DNA of 64,000 nucleotides. It comes from an uncultured Candidatus Saccharibacteria bacterium (GTDB taxonomy: Bacteria > Patescibacteriota > Saccharimonadia > Saccharimonadales > Saccharimonadaceae). The stretch lies in NCBI GenBank assembly GCA_947305705.1, contig CAMZEB010000001.1, forward strand, positions 248,001 to 312,000, in the 5' to 3' direction. The first letter of the stretch is position 1; the number at the start of each line of letters is the position of its first letter. Positions 7,743-15,173 of the stretch are shown in pieces. A program made the translations under genes and the position numbers. The notes under the pieces were generated by a model. That model was not told where the DNA came from and ran no database searches. It worked only from the letters and a program-made list of their open reading frames with translations.

Positions 7743-7919
7743 ATGGAAAACGAGAAGAAATTTATTCCTGGGACGAATCCTGAGTGGGGGCGTGAGATGC
7801 CAGAGGGCTATGATAATTCGCTGGTTGATAAGAATGGCGAAAAATGGGACAATGGCTGGAATTTTGATGAGCCGAGTGGCGAGGACGACGAGGCAGATGA
7901 GGATGGCGAGGAGCAGTAG
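7743..7919 (+). CDS. Small acidic protein, function unknown
   Basis: A 58-aa protein (MENEKKFIPGTNPEWG...). The start at 7743 is chosen because AAAGGAG lies 6-7 nt upstream; an in-frame ATG at 7725 has no SD. The middle is Trp/Gly/Asn-rich (KWDNGWNF), and the C-terminus is a run of Asp/Glu (GEDDEADEDGEEQ). No known domain or membrane segment is visible. It sits alone between two tRNA genes. Confidence 0.6.
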   Translation: MENEKKFIPGTNPEWGREMPEGYDNSLVDKNGEKWDNGWNFDEPSGEDDEADEDGEEQ

Positions 7920-7958
7920 CGCTCGCTTATAGAGTGTTTTTGTGATAAGATAAGTGGT

Positions 7959-8046
7959 GGAAGCGTGGCCGAGTGGTTGAAGGCGCACGACTCGAAATCG
8001 TGTAGGTCGCAAGGTCTCGGAGGTTCGAATCCTCTCGCTTCCGCCA
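7959..8046 (+). tRNA. tRNA-Ser (CGA)
   Basis: Class II tRNA of 88 nt with a long variable arm. Acceptor GGAAGCG pairs with CGCTTCC, the anticodon stem is CACGA/TCGTG with loop CTCGAAA (anticodon CGA), and the T arm is GGAGG-TTCGAAT-CCTCT. It ends GCCA with CCA encoded. The last 17 nt before the final CA are repeated at 8153-8169. Confidence 0.95.
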
Positions 8047-8058
8047 GGAATAAAAAAG

Positions 8059-8080
8059 ACGACCGTAGGTCGTGTTTTTT
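8059..8080 (+). terminator. Intrinsic terminator after tRNA-Ser(CGA)
   Basis: ACGACC-GTA-GGTCGT stem followed by GTTTTTT. Confidence 0.85.
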
Positions 8081-8152
8081 ATGCCTCCGAAGGAGGCGCG
8101 AGAGGGTGAGAGCCGCCTGGTCGGGCTTGTCTGACGACGGCGCATTGTTTAT

Positions 8153-8169
8153 ATCCTCTCGCTTCCGCC
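8153..8169 (+). repeat. Duplicate of the tRNA-Ser 3' end (possible att scar)
   Basis: ATCCTCTCGCTTCCGCC repeats positions 8029-8045 of tRNA-Ser exactly. A copied tRNA 3' end is the usual mark of tyrosine-integrase insertion. Here only ~107 nt separate the copies and no integrase is present, so it would be a remnant. Confidence 0.55.
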
Positions 8170-8188
8170 GCATATTTGGTGAGTTACG

Positions 8189-8524
8189 TTATAGCGATAT
8201 TGAATATCCTGCTTTTTTGATTCCGGCTATTATGAAACTATAATCGGGGCAATTATCAGCTCGTAAATCGCTAAATGGTACAAAATTCCAATCTTGAGAT
8301 AATGATTCTATTGTCTTCTCTGGAAGATTTATATAAATACACTTGGTGTTTTCATCTTCATAGAAAATATTTCCGATTTCTATATCTTGCCAGAGTTTGT
8401 TTTTTATTTCTTCGATTGAGTTTGCCGTCGGCAATTCATTTCCAGAATTTAGCAATATTTTGATATGTTGAGATTTGCCAAGTTCTGGTTTGAAAATTGT
8501 TCTTAGTAGGAAGCATTTAATCAT
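8189..8524 (-). CDS. Hypothetical 111-aa protein
   Basis: I do not recognise this protein. It is soluble, has no signal peptide, and begins MIKCFLLRTIFKPELG, with an acidic central region (EEIKNKLWQDIEIGNIFYED) and ends in IIAGIKKAGYSISL. It starts 4 nt after the stop of the MazG-like gene and is probably co-transcribed with it. It lies just inside the possible att duplication next to tRNA-Ser, so it may be acquired DNA. Confidence 0.6.
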   Translation of the reverse strand: MIKCFLLRTIFKPELGKSQHIKILLNSGNELPTANSIEEIKNKLWQDIEIGNIFYEDENTKCIYINLPEKTIESLSQDWNFVPFSDLRADNCPDYSFIIAGIKKAGYSISL

Positions 8525-8527
8525 ATT

Positions 8528-8827
8528 TTATTGCTCTTTTATGTTTTTGCCGTCTATTGTTTTATATACGCGGCGTTCATTTATTGTCATTTTCTTTTGG
8601 ATTTCGTTGTCGAGATCAAAGCCGAGCATTTCAGAGAGGCCAAAGAGGTAGATTGCAATATCGGCAAGTTCGGATCCGAGGTCGTCTTTATTTTTATACC
8701 AGGCATCGAAAGCTTCACTGACTTCGCCATAGAGATAATTGAACTCAAGATTGACGTTAGTCAGGTTGAAGCCGTGCTTCTCTTTGTTTGCCCAAGCCCT
8801 TTTTTGGTAGTTGCTAATATCACTCAT
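8528..8827 (-). CDS. MazG-like nucleotide pyrophosphohydrolase
   Basis: A 99-aa all-helical protein. MazG-like enzymes cleave NTPs or dNTPs to monophosphate and pyrophosphate for nucleotide-pool cleaning. The metal-binding pattern can be seen as EVSEAFDAW, followed about 12 residues later by ELADIAIYLFGL. It is a single short domain, so it belongs with the small MazG-like/dUTPase-type proteins rather than with full MazG. First of a two-gene operon with the 111-aa unknown. Confidence 0.75.
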   Translation of the reverse strand: MSDISNYQKRAWANKEKHGFNLTNVNLEFNYLYGEVSEAFDAWYKNKDDLGSELADIAIYLFGLSEMLGFDLDNEIQKKMTINERRVYKTIDGKNIKEQ

Positions 8828-8866
8828 AAGTTTGATTATACGTTAAAATATAGGAAAGGAGTTTTT

Positions 8867-9241
8867 ATGGCAAGTATTTTTTCGAAGATTATCGCGGGTG
8901 AAATTCCCTCCTATAAGATTTATGAAGATGACAAGACTTACGCGTTTCTAGATATAAATCCAGAAAGCAAGGGGCATACTTTGGTCGTGCCGAAGGTCGA
9001 GATTGATAAGATATACGAACTTCCTGATGAGGATTATCAGGCGCTGTGGGCGAGCGTCAAAAAAGTGGCGGCACACATGGAAGAGGTGTCTGGCCGCCGC
9101 GTGATTATGAAGGTGGTTGGTACGGACGTGCCGCATGCACACGTACACCTAATGCCGATGGATGAGACTTGGGAATACGGGCGTACGCTCAGTTTGACTG
9201 AGGATGAGTTTAGAGAGATTCAGGCTAAGTTGGCATTCTAG
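8867..9241 (+). CDS. HIT-family nucleotide hydrolase/transferase
   Basis: A 124-aa histidine-triad protein. HIT proteins hydrolyse nucleoside phosphoramidates and dinucleotides. The triad HAHVH is at 90-94 (PHAHVHLMP). The N-terminus FSKIIAGEIPSYKIYED and the stretch FLDINPESKGHTLVVPK are typical. The start at 8867 is fixed by AAAGGAG 6 nt upstream. The reading frame is open further upstream, but that part is antisense to the MazG-like gene. Confidence 0.92.
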   Translation: MASIFSKIIAGEIPSYKIYEDDKTYAFLDINPESKGHTLVVPKVEIDKIYELPDEDYQALWASVKKVAAHMEEVSGRRVIMKVVGTDVPHAHVHLMPMDETWEYGRTLSLTEDEFREIQAKLAF

Positions 9242-9244
9242 ATA

Positions 9245-9273
9245 TTGACATTTTTTGTCTTTTGTGATATAAT
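9245..9273 (+). promoter_or_regulatory. Near-consensus promoter for the 101-aa gene
   Basis: TTGACA (9245-9250), a 17-nt spacer ending TGA, then TATAAT (9268-9273). This is one of the strongest sigma-70-type promoters in the window. Confidence 0.85.
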
Positions 9274-9309
9274 TGAAGCGTAGCTTACTCTGTAGGAGGT
9301 GGTGAACTT

Positions 9310-9615
9310 ATGAGGGAGCTTGTTTCTTTTGTTGGTGATTCAAAGAAATATTATGTTAAAAATTTTTTTGACTATAAGAAGCTAAATAATGTTGTCGTTA
9401 ATGACGTGTTAGAGATTTGTCTTATCGACGATGATGGGATCGAGCAGCTTGTTCGATTTAGAGTGAATAGAAATCAATATTTGGGCCAGAAATGGCATAT
9501 TGTCCACGGAGTTGTTATGAACTCCGTTATTCACGCAGAAGTTAGTTTTCAAATTAATATGAGCGAGCGTGAATCTAAAATTTGTATTTATGCTTGCGCG
9601 CCGTCAATTCTTTGA
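9310..9615 (+). CDS. Hypothetical 101-aa protein, strong expression signals
   Basis: I do not recognise this protein. It is soluble and probably beta-rich (NNVVVNDVLEICLIDDDG, QLVRFRVNRNQYLGQKW), with two cysteines at the end (ICIYACAPSIL). It has a consensus promoter, an AGGAGG Shine-Dalgarno sequence just upstream of the ATG, and its own strong terminator, so it is a monocistronic and probably abundant product. Confidence 0.7.
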   Translation: MRELVSFVGDSKKYYVKNFFDYKKLNNVVVNDVLEICLIDDDGIEQLVRFRVNRNQYLGQKWHIVHGVVMNSVIHAEVSFQINMSERESKICIYACAPSIL

Positions 9616-9624
9616 ATCGCTAAA

Positions 9625-9656
9625 ATCCCCCTAACGTTGTTAGGGGGAATATTTTT
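9625..9656 (+). terminator. Strong intrinsic terminator
   Basis: ATCCCCCTAAC-GTT-GTTAGGGGGA stem followed by ATATTTTTA. Confidence 0.9.
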
Positions 9657-9664
9657 ATTAGTTA

Positions 9665-10864
9665 TTATTCTACTGGGGGGCGGCTAGATAGCTTTTCTCT
9701 TACTTTTAGATATGCATTGTTTGGTAGTTTTCCGTCATTTCGCATAAATCGTATGCCTTGCTCCTTGCAATGCTCTATCCATTTGTCTGTGTCGTATTCG
9801 CTTGGAGCAGGCATGAGAATATGTCCGTTTTCCCACTCCTGATGCATTAGTTTAATTTCTTTGGCTAGTTCTCTTGATTTTTGTCCTGGTTCTTCTGAGA
9901 GGTTTTTGTACTCACCTAGAACAAAAGCGCCAAATTTCTGAGCGCGCGTCTTTGGATTTGGGTATTTTTCATAACGTTTTTCATAAAAATCCTCGTTAAT
10001 ATCTCCTATCCCTCTACCTAGCCAACTTGAAGGGTCATACCATACCGGTACGCTACGCATTTGTTTCTCGCTTGAGTCTCCTGGCTTTGTTTGGAAGCCC
10101 CCGTCCCAGAAATAACTACCATTAACACTGGCGGCTTCTGGTATTGCCATAGAAACGAGATATTTTGCAATTTCGAGGGTGGTGCCGCTACGCTCAACTT
10201 CATCGATGATAGTGATATTTTTACCTTCAAGATTTGTTGGAGTATTCATTATTTCTTCTGGGTCTTCGGTTTCGATACCGCCAGGAATGAAGAGGGCGCG
10301 AATTCTAGCTAGCTGTTCGTCGGTGATATTTTCCTTCTTTATATCTCGAATTGTTGCTAATGTGCTAGTCCCATCCGGCCTTTTAGCATACCCAGCCGAG
10401 TCGACTTTCGTATCTGTTCGCTTAAACCATTCCATGCGATCGATTGCGAGGTAAGAATGTTTTGGGCGTTCCTTTTCAGTGAAATCGCTCCAAAAAGTAT
10501 TTACGAGCCAGCTGACAGGGCGTGCTGATTTGTCTAGATAAATGATATAGTCGGCTGCTGGGATTTTGGATTTTTCTCCTTCTCCGGTTAGGACGGCGAT
10601 TGTGTCTGCGGTGCATTTTACAAATCTGCCCATAGTTTCATCTAATGGCTGTTTTTCCATTTTGTCGCCCCAGTTTGGTCCCATCTCGGCTTGTTGTGAG
10701 AAGATTGGGAATAATTCTGGGTTAACACGATAACGTTTTGAGGGGTCGTCAAGCAGCTCTTGTTCTGTGAAATATTTTGGATCTTCCGGGAATGATGGCG
10801 ACAATGTATCCCATTTGCTTTCCGTCTGCTCGGCAGGCGATTCTTGGTTAGTCTCTTTGGACAT
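9665..10864 (-). CDS. Large protein with phosphoribosyltransferase-fold signature
   Basis: A 399-aa soluble protein. ITIIDEVERSGTTLEIAKYL at about residues 218-237 resembles the PRPP-binding loop of type I phosphoribosyltransferases (a hydrophobic strand, acidic pair, then SGTT). An earlier strand ADYIIYLDKSARPVSWLV would be the partner loop. The N-terminal ~60 residues are acidic and disordered (QESPAEQTESKW). The protein is much longer than a normal PRTase, with no recognisable second domain. Substrate unknown. It has its own promoter and a weak SD (GAGGTAAT). Confidence 0.6.
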   Translation of the reverse strand: MSKETNQESPAEQTESKWDTLSPSFPEDPKYFTEQELLDDPSKRYRVNPELFPIFSQQAEMGPNWGDKMEKQPLDETMGRFVKCTADTIAVLTGEGEKSKIPAADYIIYLDKSARPVSWLVNTFWSDFTEKERPKHSYLAIDRMEWFKRTDTKVDSAGYAKRPDGTSTLATIRDIKKENITDEQLARIRALFIPGGIETEDPEEIMNTPTNLEGKNITIIDEVERSGTTLEIAKYLVSMAIPEAASVNGSYFWDGGFQTKPGDSSEKQMRSVPVWYDPSSWLGRGIGDINEDFYEKRYEKYPNPKTRAQKFGAFVLGEYKNLSEEPGQKSRELAKEIKLMHQEWENGHILMPAPSEYDTDKWIEHCKEQGIRFMRNDGKLPNNAYLKVREKLSSRPPVE

Positions 10865-10911
10865 TATTACCTCTAAAGTTAAGTGTTTGTTTTTGATACC
10901 CTATTAAGTTG

Positions 10912-10940
10912 AGCATAGCAAAAAACTTATGTTTTGTCAA
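10912..10940 (-). promoter_or_regulatory. Promoter of the PRTase-like gene
   Basis: On the minus strand TTGACA (plus 10935-10940), a 17-nt spacer, then TATGCT (plus 10912-10917). Confidence 0.8.
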
Positions 10941-10948
10941 GAGGCGAC

Positions 10949-10979
10949 AAAAAGAGCAGGTGTTGCCCTGCTCTTTTTT
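10949..10979. terminator. Terminator downstream of valS
   Basis: AAAAAGAGCAGG / CCTGCTCTTTTT, a 12-bp stem with A- and T-tracts on both sides, just after the valS stop on the minus strand. Confidence 0.9.
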
Positions 10980-10990
10980 AGTGTCGGCGG

Positions 10991-13552
10991 TTAGACGAGC
11001 TCGAATTCGGCTTTCATATCGTCGAGAAGCTTTTGCTTGGTCTCGAGTTGAGACTTGGTTTCGTCGACGAGTTCCTTCGGTGCCTTTGTTACGTAGTTTG
11101 GATTGCGGAGGCGCGCTTCGAGCGTGTTGATCTCCTGGCCGAGCTTGAGGATGCGATCCTCGAGGTTTTTCTTGTATTTGGCGTGGATGTCGGCTGGGAT
11201 TTCGAGGTAGATGTTTGGGTGACCGGCGATTGCGAGATGGAGGCCTTTGGCATCTTCTGGCTTGATCTGTGGGACGCTTGGAGCCTTCGTGTAATGCTGA
11301 AGGAGGAGCTGGTTTTCGTACATTAGCGGGTCGTCATAGAAAGCGATTGGATAGCTGCCAGCGCCTGGGAGGCTCTGGAAGTGGCTTCTGACGTTCGTGA
11401 CGATAAGTATAAGCTCATCGAACTTCTTGGCCCTTGTAGCGTCAAATTTGAGCTCTGTAGGCCATTTTTGCGTGATACACATACCTTCGGTCCAGCTAAG
11501 CGTCTGCCAAATCGTTTCGGTGACGAATGGGGCGAATGGATGGAGCATGATGAGAATTTGTTCGAAGGTGGTCTTGAGGAGGTTGGTGTCCTTCCAGAGT
11601 TTTTCACCTTCGATAAACCAGTCGGCGTATTTGTTCCAGATGAGGTCGTAGATAGCGTCACCGGCTTCGGCGAAGCGGTATTTGGCGAGGAGCTTCTGGA
11701 TCTCTTTGTTGGTGCGGTTGATTTCGCGGCAAATCCAATCTTCGCCAAGGCTGTCGATGACGATATCTTTGCTCTTGGTTTCGTTTTTGTCGACCATATC
11801 TTGGATGAGGCGGGCGATGTTCCAGATTTTGTTGCAGAGGTTGCGGCTAGCGACAACTTTGCTACTACTGAAGGCTTGGTTGACGCCGGCACTGCGGCTG
11901 GCGATCAAACCGAGACGGAGAGCGTCGGAGCCGTATTTGGAGACGATTTCGATAGGGTTGATGACGTTGCCTTTGGACTTGGACATCTTTTGGCCTTTTT
12001 CGTCTAATACCATGCCGTGCATATAGACGTCTTTGAATGGGACATCGTCGGTGTTATAGAGGCCGAGCATAATCATACGGCCAACCCACTGGAATAGGAG
12101 GTCGGCGCCAGTTTCCATAACGCTGGTTGGGTAGTGTTGTTTGCGGTCGCTGGTGGTGATGTATGGCCACTGGCCAGAGCTAAACCAAGTATCGAAGGTA
12201 TCTTCGTCGCGGCGATAGGTCTTGCCGTTCTTTTCGATTTCGGTCTCTTGGACACGCTTATCGAAAATCCAGTCGGTTGGGTCGTTGACGTTTACGAAGG
12301 CTGGGATTGGGATACCCCATGGAATCTGGCGTGAAATGTTCCAGTCTTTGAGGTTCTTGAGATAGTTGATGAGAACGCGCTTTTTGTTTTCTGGATGGAA
12401 TTTAATCTTGTTCTCTTCGAGGGTTTTGATGGCGCGTTCAGCGAGAGGTTTGACGTCGACGAACCATTGTTCCTTGAGGAGCGGTTCGATGACGGTGTCG
12501 CACTTGTAGCAATGGCCAACAGAGTGGACGATTGGCTCTTCGCCTCTTAGTAGTCCCTGCTCTTCGAGGTCGGAGAGGACTTTTTGGCGGGCTTCCGCTG
12601 TAGTGAGGCCTTCGTAATTGGCGCCTGCATCGGCGGTCATTTTGCCGTCAAAGCCGATAACGGTGACCATCTCGAGGTTATGGCGTTGGCCGACCTCATA
12701 ATCGTTCGGATCGTGGGCTGGGGTGATTTTGACGACGCCGGTGCCGTATTCTGGGTCGGCGTGTTCGTCGGCGATAATTTCGATTTCGCGGTCGGTGAGT
12801 GGTAACTTGACTTTCTCGCCGATTATGTTCTTGTAGCGATTATCATCTGGGTTGACTGCGACTGCAGTATCGCCCATAAGAGTTTCTGGGCGGGTTGTCG
12901 AGACGATTATTTCTTCGATGCCGTTTTTTGGTTTGACGAGTGGGTAGGCGATTTGCCAGAGTTTGCCCTTCTCGTCTTTGTGAGTGACTTCGATATCAGC
13001 GAAAGCGGTTTGGTGTTTGGTGCAGAAGTTTACGAGTTTTTTGCCACGATAGATGAGGCCTTGTTTCCAGAGTTTTTCAAAGGTGTTATAGACGGTGTCG
13101 ACGACTTTTTGGTCAAGAGTAAACGTAAGGCTGTCCCAGTCGCAGGAGGCACCAAGGGCTCGGAGCTGGAGCTCCATGTTGCCACGCTGTTCGTGAACGA
13201 AGTCCCAGACTTGGCTATAGAGTTCGTCGCGGCCGAAATCGAAGCGAGTTTTGCCTTCGGCTTCGAGTTTGCGTTCGTAGACGACCCAAGTTTCGAATCC
13301 AGCGTGATCGGCACCGGGGATATACCAGGTGTTCTCTCCTTTTAGGCGATGGTAGCGTGTGAGAATATCTTCGAGGGCGATGGTTAAGCCGTGGCCGATA
13401 TGAAGATTACCGTTGGCGTTTGGCGGTGGCATAACAATCGTATAGCTATCGGCAGTTTTGTCTTCTGTTGGTTTGAATGCGCCAGATTTTTCCCATAGGG
13501 CGTAGATTTCGGGTTCGTATTGATCTGGCTCGTAAGCTTTGCTAAATTTCAT
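10991..13552 (-). CDS. valS: Valyl-tRNA synthetase
   Basis: ValRS, 853 aa, class I. It charges tRNA-Val, with an editing domain that removes misactivated threonine. HIGH at 51-54 (NLHIGHG) and KMSKSKGN at about 530 form the active site. The editing domain lies between them (TTRPETLMGDTAVAVNP). The C-terminus has the long coiled-coil tRNA arm (LEDRILKLGQEINTLEARLR). A TATAAT 7 nt before the ATG and no SD suggest leaderless initiation. A second strong promoter lies ~320 nt upstream. Confidence 0.98.
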   Translation of the reverse strand: MKFSKAYEPDQYEPEIYALWEKSGAFKPTEDKTADSYTIVMPPPNANGNLHIGHGLTIALEDILTRYHRLKGENTWYIPGADHAGFETWVVYERKLEAEGKTRFDFGRDELYSQVWDFVHEQRGNMELQLRALGASCDWDSLTFTLDQKVVDTVYNTFEKLWKQGLIYRGKKLVNFCTKHQTAFADIEVTHKDEKGKLWQIAYPLVKPKNGIEEIIVSTTRPETLMGDTAVAVNPDDNRYKNIIGEKVKLPLTDREIEIIADEHADPEYGTGVVKITPAHDPNDYEVGQRHNLEMVTVIGFDGKMTADAGANYEGLTTAEARQKVLSDLEEQGLLRGEEPIVHSVGHCYKCDTVIEPLLKEQWFVDVKPLAERAIKTLEENKIKFHPENKKRVLINYLKNLKDWNISRQIPWGIPIPAFVNVNDPTDWIFDKRVQETEIEKNGKTYRRDEDTFDTWFSSGQWPYITTSDRKQHYPTSVMETGADLLFQWVGRMIMLGLYNTDDVPFKDVYMHGMVLDEKGQKMSKSKGNVINPIEIVSKYGSDALRLGLIASRSAGVNQAFSSSKVVASRNLCNKIWNIARLIQDMVDKNETKSKDIVIDSLGEDWICREINRTNKEIQKLLAKYRFAEAGDAIYDLIWNKYADWFIEGEKLWKDTNLLKTTFEQILIMLHPFAPFVTETIWQTLSWTEGMCITQKWPTELKFDATRAKKFDELILIVTNVRSHFQSLPGAGSYPIAFYDDPLMYENQLLLQHYTKAPSVPQIKPEDAKGLHLAIAGHPNIYLEIPADIHAKYKKNLEDRILKLGQEINTLEARLRNPNYVTKAPKELVDETKSQLETKQKLLDDMKAEFELV

Positions 13553-13559
13553 GGTTTTT

Positions 13560-13565
13560 ATTATA
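13560..13565 (-). promoter_or_regulatory. Extended -10 just before valS
   Basis: On the minus strand TGC-TATAAT ends 7 nt before ATG 13552. No SD. Confidence 0.6.
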
Positions 13566-13873
13566 GCATAGTTCTATCTGTTTGAAACAGGGGTAGTTTC
13601 GGTTTTGGTTTTCGGGGACATATTATGACATATTTTTAGGTGGTTGGTTTTAGTGATGTGGGGGATGATTGTAGTTGTTTTACTTCCCTGCTTTGATGCT
13701 AACAGAGGTGAAATTTTTGCAAAAAAATAAATTCACACGAAAAATTACATAAAATGCATGCAATCACTTTCACGTGAAAGTTGACAAAATAGGCAAAATG
13801 TATCTTAATGCGTCTCACCCGCCATACGTTCTGCGTCTTACCAACCAAACGATGTAACTCGCTTGATGCTTTT
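13566..13873 (-). other. Long non-coding tract upstream of valS, possible leader or small RNA
   Basis: About 310 nt without a convincing ORF, downstream (minus strand) of a consensus promoter at 13874-13903. It contains a perfect 16-nt palindrome ACTTTCACGTGAAAGT (13766-13781) and a larger imperfect hairpin around 13714-13743 (GTGAA...TTCAC). A six-codon frame ATGGCGGGTGAGACGCATTAA lies on the minus strand near 13806-13826. I see no known riboswitch or T-box motif. Confidence 0.4.
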
Positions 13874-13903
13874 ATTATAGCGGAAGCGGGATGCTAATGT
13901 CAA
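13874..13903 (-). promoter_or_regulatory. Consensus promoter pointing toward valS
   Basis: On the minus strand TTGACA (plus 13898-13903), an 18-nt spacer and TATAAT (plus 13874-13879), both hexamers perfect. The start site would be near 13867. Confidence 0.8.
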
Positions 13904-13975
13904 TGGGCATTAATATAAGGATTAGTGGAATGGTGGATTTGGTGGGGCGTTGTTAAAATTTCTTTGTGGAAATGT

Positions 13976-13981
13976 TAAAAT
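13976..13981 (+). promoter_or_regulatory. Extended -10 for the transposase-like stub
   Basis: TGT-TAAAAT ends 6 nt before ATG 13988. No SD. Confidence 0.5.
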
Positions 13982-13987
13982 GTGGTT

Positions 13988-14197
13988 ATGGCTTTTATAA
14001 GGAAATTTGAGACGGCGAGTGGGGCGACTGGCGTTCAGGTTTGCTGGAAGCAAAATGGGGAAGTGGTAAAAATCGTGCACGTCGGTTCGGCGAATTCGGA
14101 GGTGGCTCTCGAAAAATTGCTGAAAAAAGCGCAAAAAATTCTGGATGACGGGAAGCGACCACTGTTTGATTTAGCGGAATTTGATCGAAAAAAATAG
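13988..14197 (+). CDS. 69-aa protein resembling the N-terminus of IS1634-type transposases
   Basis: The sequence MAFIRKFETASGATGVQVCW, followed by VVKIVHVGSANSEVALEKLL, resembles the N-terminal region of IS1634/IS4-group transposases (SGATAVQ, then HIGSAHT). The rest of a transposase, including the catalytic DDE region, is absent and no terminal repeats are visible. The frame is intact and ends at its own terminator, so it is either a relic or a retained small protein. Family assignment is from memory of the motif, not from a search. Confidence 0.55.
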   Translation: MAFIRKFETASGATGVQVCWKQNGEVVKIVHVGSANSEVALEKLLKKAQKILDDGKRPLFDLAEFDRKK

Positions 14198-14221
14198 TCC
14201 GCTGTCGCGGATTATTTTTTT
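14192..14221. terminator. Bidirectional terminator
   Basis: AATAGTCCGC-TGTC-GCGGATTATT followed by T7 on the plus strand and preceded by an A-run. It overlaps the stop codon of the minus-strand FemAB gene. Confidence 0.8.
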
Positions 14222-15150
14222 GTGATTTTGCGTTTGAGTTTGTTGATTGGGCGGAGCAGGGAATAGATGCGGTATTTTTGGCGATTTATTGGGATATCGT
14301 AGGTGCCGGCGTAGTCGATTTGGCAGCCTCCAAAGGATTTTTTGAATTTTGTGAAACCGAACCAAGGGTCTTTTGGGCTTTCTGAGGTGGTGATGCCCCA
14401 AAAATCGAAAATTTTCTTGCCGGCGGCCTTGGCGTCGTGAATCATTTGAATTAAGAGTATTGCGCCGGCTTCTTTTTTGCGAAATTCGTAATCGGCGCCG
14501 GCGTAGGCGTAATAACAGGAGTCGTCGCCGGTATACATTATTGTTGCGGCGATTGGCGTGGTTTTGCCGTTTTCATCTGTAAAATAGGCAATATATAGTG
14601 TGGCAAAGTCGAATTTTAGCTGATTTTCGAGATATTTGCGGTCATTGGTCTGAAAATTGTCTTTTGCGGCGACGGTTTCGTAAAATTTGAAAAAAATGTC
14701 CATATCGCGCGGATTTTTGCTTGTGCGCAGTGTTATGCCTTTTTGGGCGTGGTTTTTCCAGGCGCGCATTTTATTTTTGCCGATACTTTGGGCGATTTCG
14801 TCCTCGGTTTGGGTCAAATCTAAGATCCAGGTGTGTTCTGGGTCGAAATGGTCGGATTTTTTGGCGCCGTGGCGCTTCATTTCGGCGGCGGAGAAGGGAA
14901 TTGTGGGCTCAATTCTAATGAAAATGCATTTTTTGGTTTTTGCGAGATTTTTGAGCGCTGCGAGAGCGGTATTTAGGGATTTTTTGTCTTTTAAGGTTGG
15001 GCCGTAGGGGACAAAAAGGTAATTTCCGAGCGAAGTTTGCTTCAAAATGGCGGAAAATTCGTAATTTTTGCCTTTTTCGTGCAAAATTTCGAAGCCTTCG
15101 GCTTTTTGAAATTCCATCCAGGTGTCTGATTGTAGAAAGTGTGGCTTCAT
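14212..15150 (-). CDS. FemAB-family peptidoglycan aminoacyltransferase
   Basis: A 312-aa FemAB/FemX-type protein with two GNAT folds. The family transfers amino acids from aminoacyl-tRNA to the peptidoglycan stem peptide to build cross-bridges. Visible features are WILDLTQTEDEI, IGKNKMRAWKNHAQKGITLR, YYAYAGADYEFRKKEAG and FDFWGITTS...GFTKFKKSFGG, the usual C-terminal GNAT motif. The basic C-terminus (INKLKRKITKK) may touch membrane or RNA. It is preceded by a DegT-type aminotransferase in the same operon, 23 nt apart. Confidence 0.88.
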   Translation of the reverse strand: MKPHFLQSDTWMEFQKAEGFEILHEKGKNYEFSAILKQTSLGNYLFVPYGPTLKDKKSLNTALAALKNLAKTKKCIFIRIEPTIPFSAAEMKRHGAKKSDHFDPEHTWILDLTQTEDEIAQSIGKNKMRAWKNHAQKGITLRTSKNPRDMDIFFKFYETVAAKDNFQTNDRKYLENQLKFDFATLYIAYFTDENGKTTPIAATIMYTGDDSCYYAYAGADYEFRKKEAGAILLIQMIHDAKAAGKKIFDFWGITTSESPKDPWFGFTKFKKSFGGCQIDYAGTYDIPINRQKYRIYSLLRPINKLKRKITKK

Positions 15151-15173
15151 TTTATGCGTCTGGTGATATATTG

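Noticed and set aside
8531-8866. N-terminal extension of the HIT protein
   Set aside because: Antisense to the MazG-like gene; a proper SD and the family start point to 8867.
11381-12007. Long frame antisense to valS
   Set aside because: Entirely within a clear valS, without SD, promoter or recognisable domain.
13553-13987. T-box riboswitch for valS
   Set aside because: I could not find the conserved T-box sequence or a specifier loop with a valine codon.
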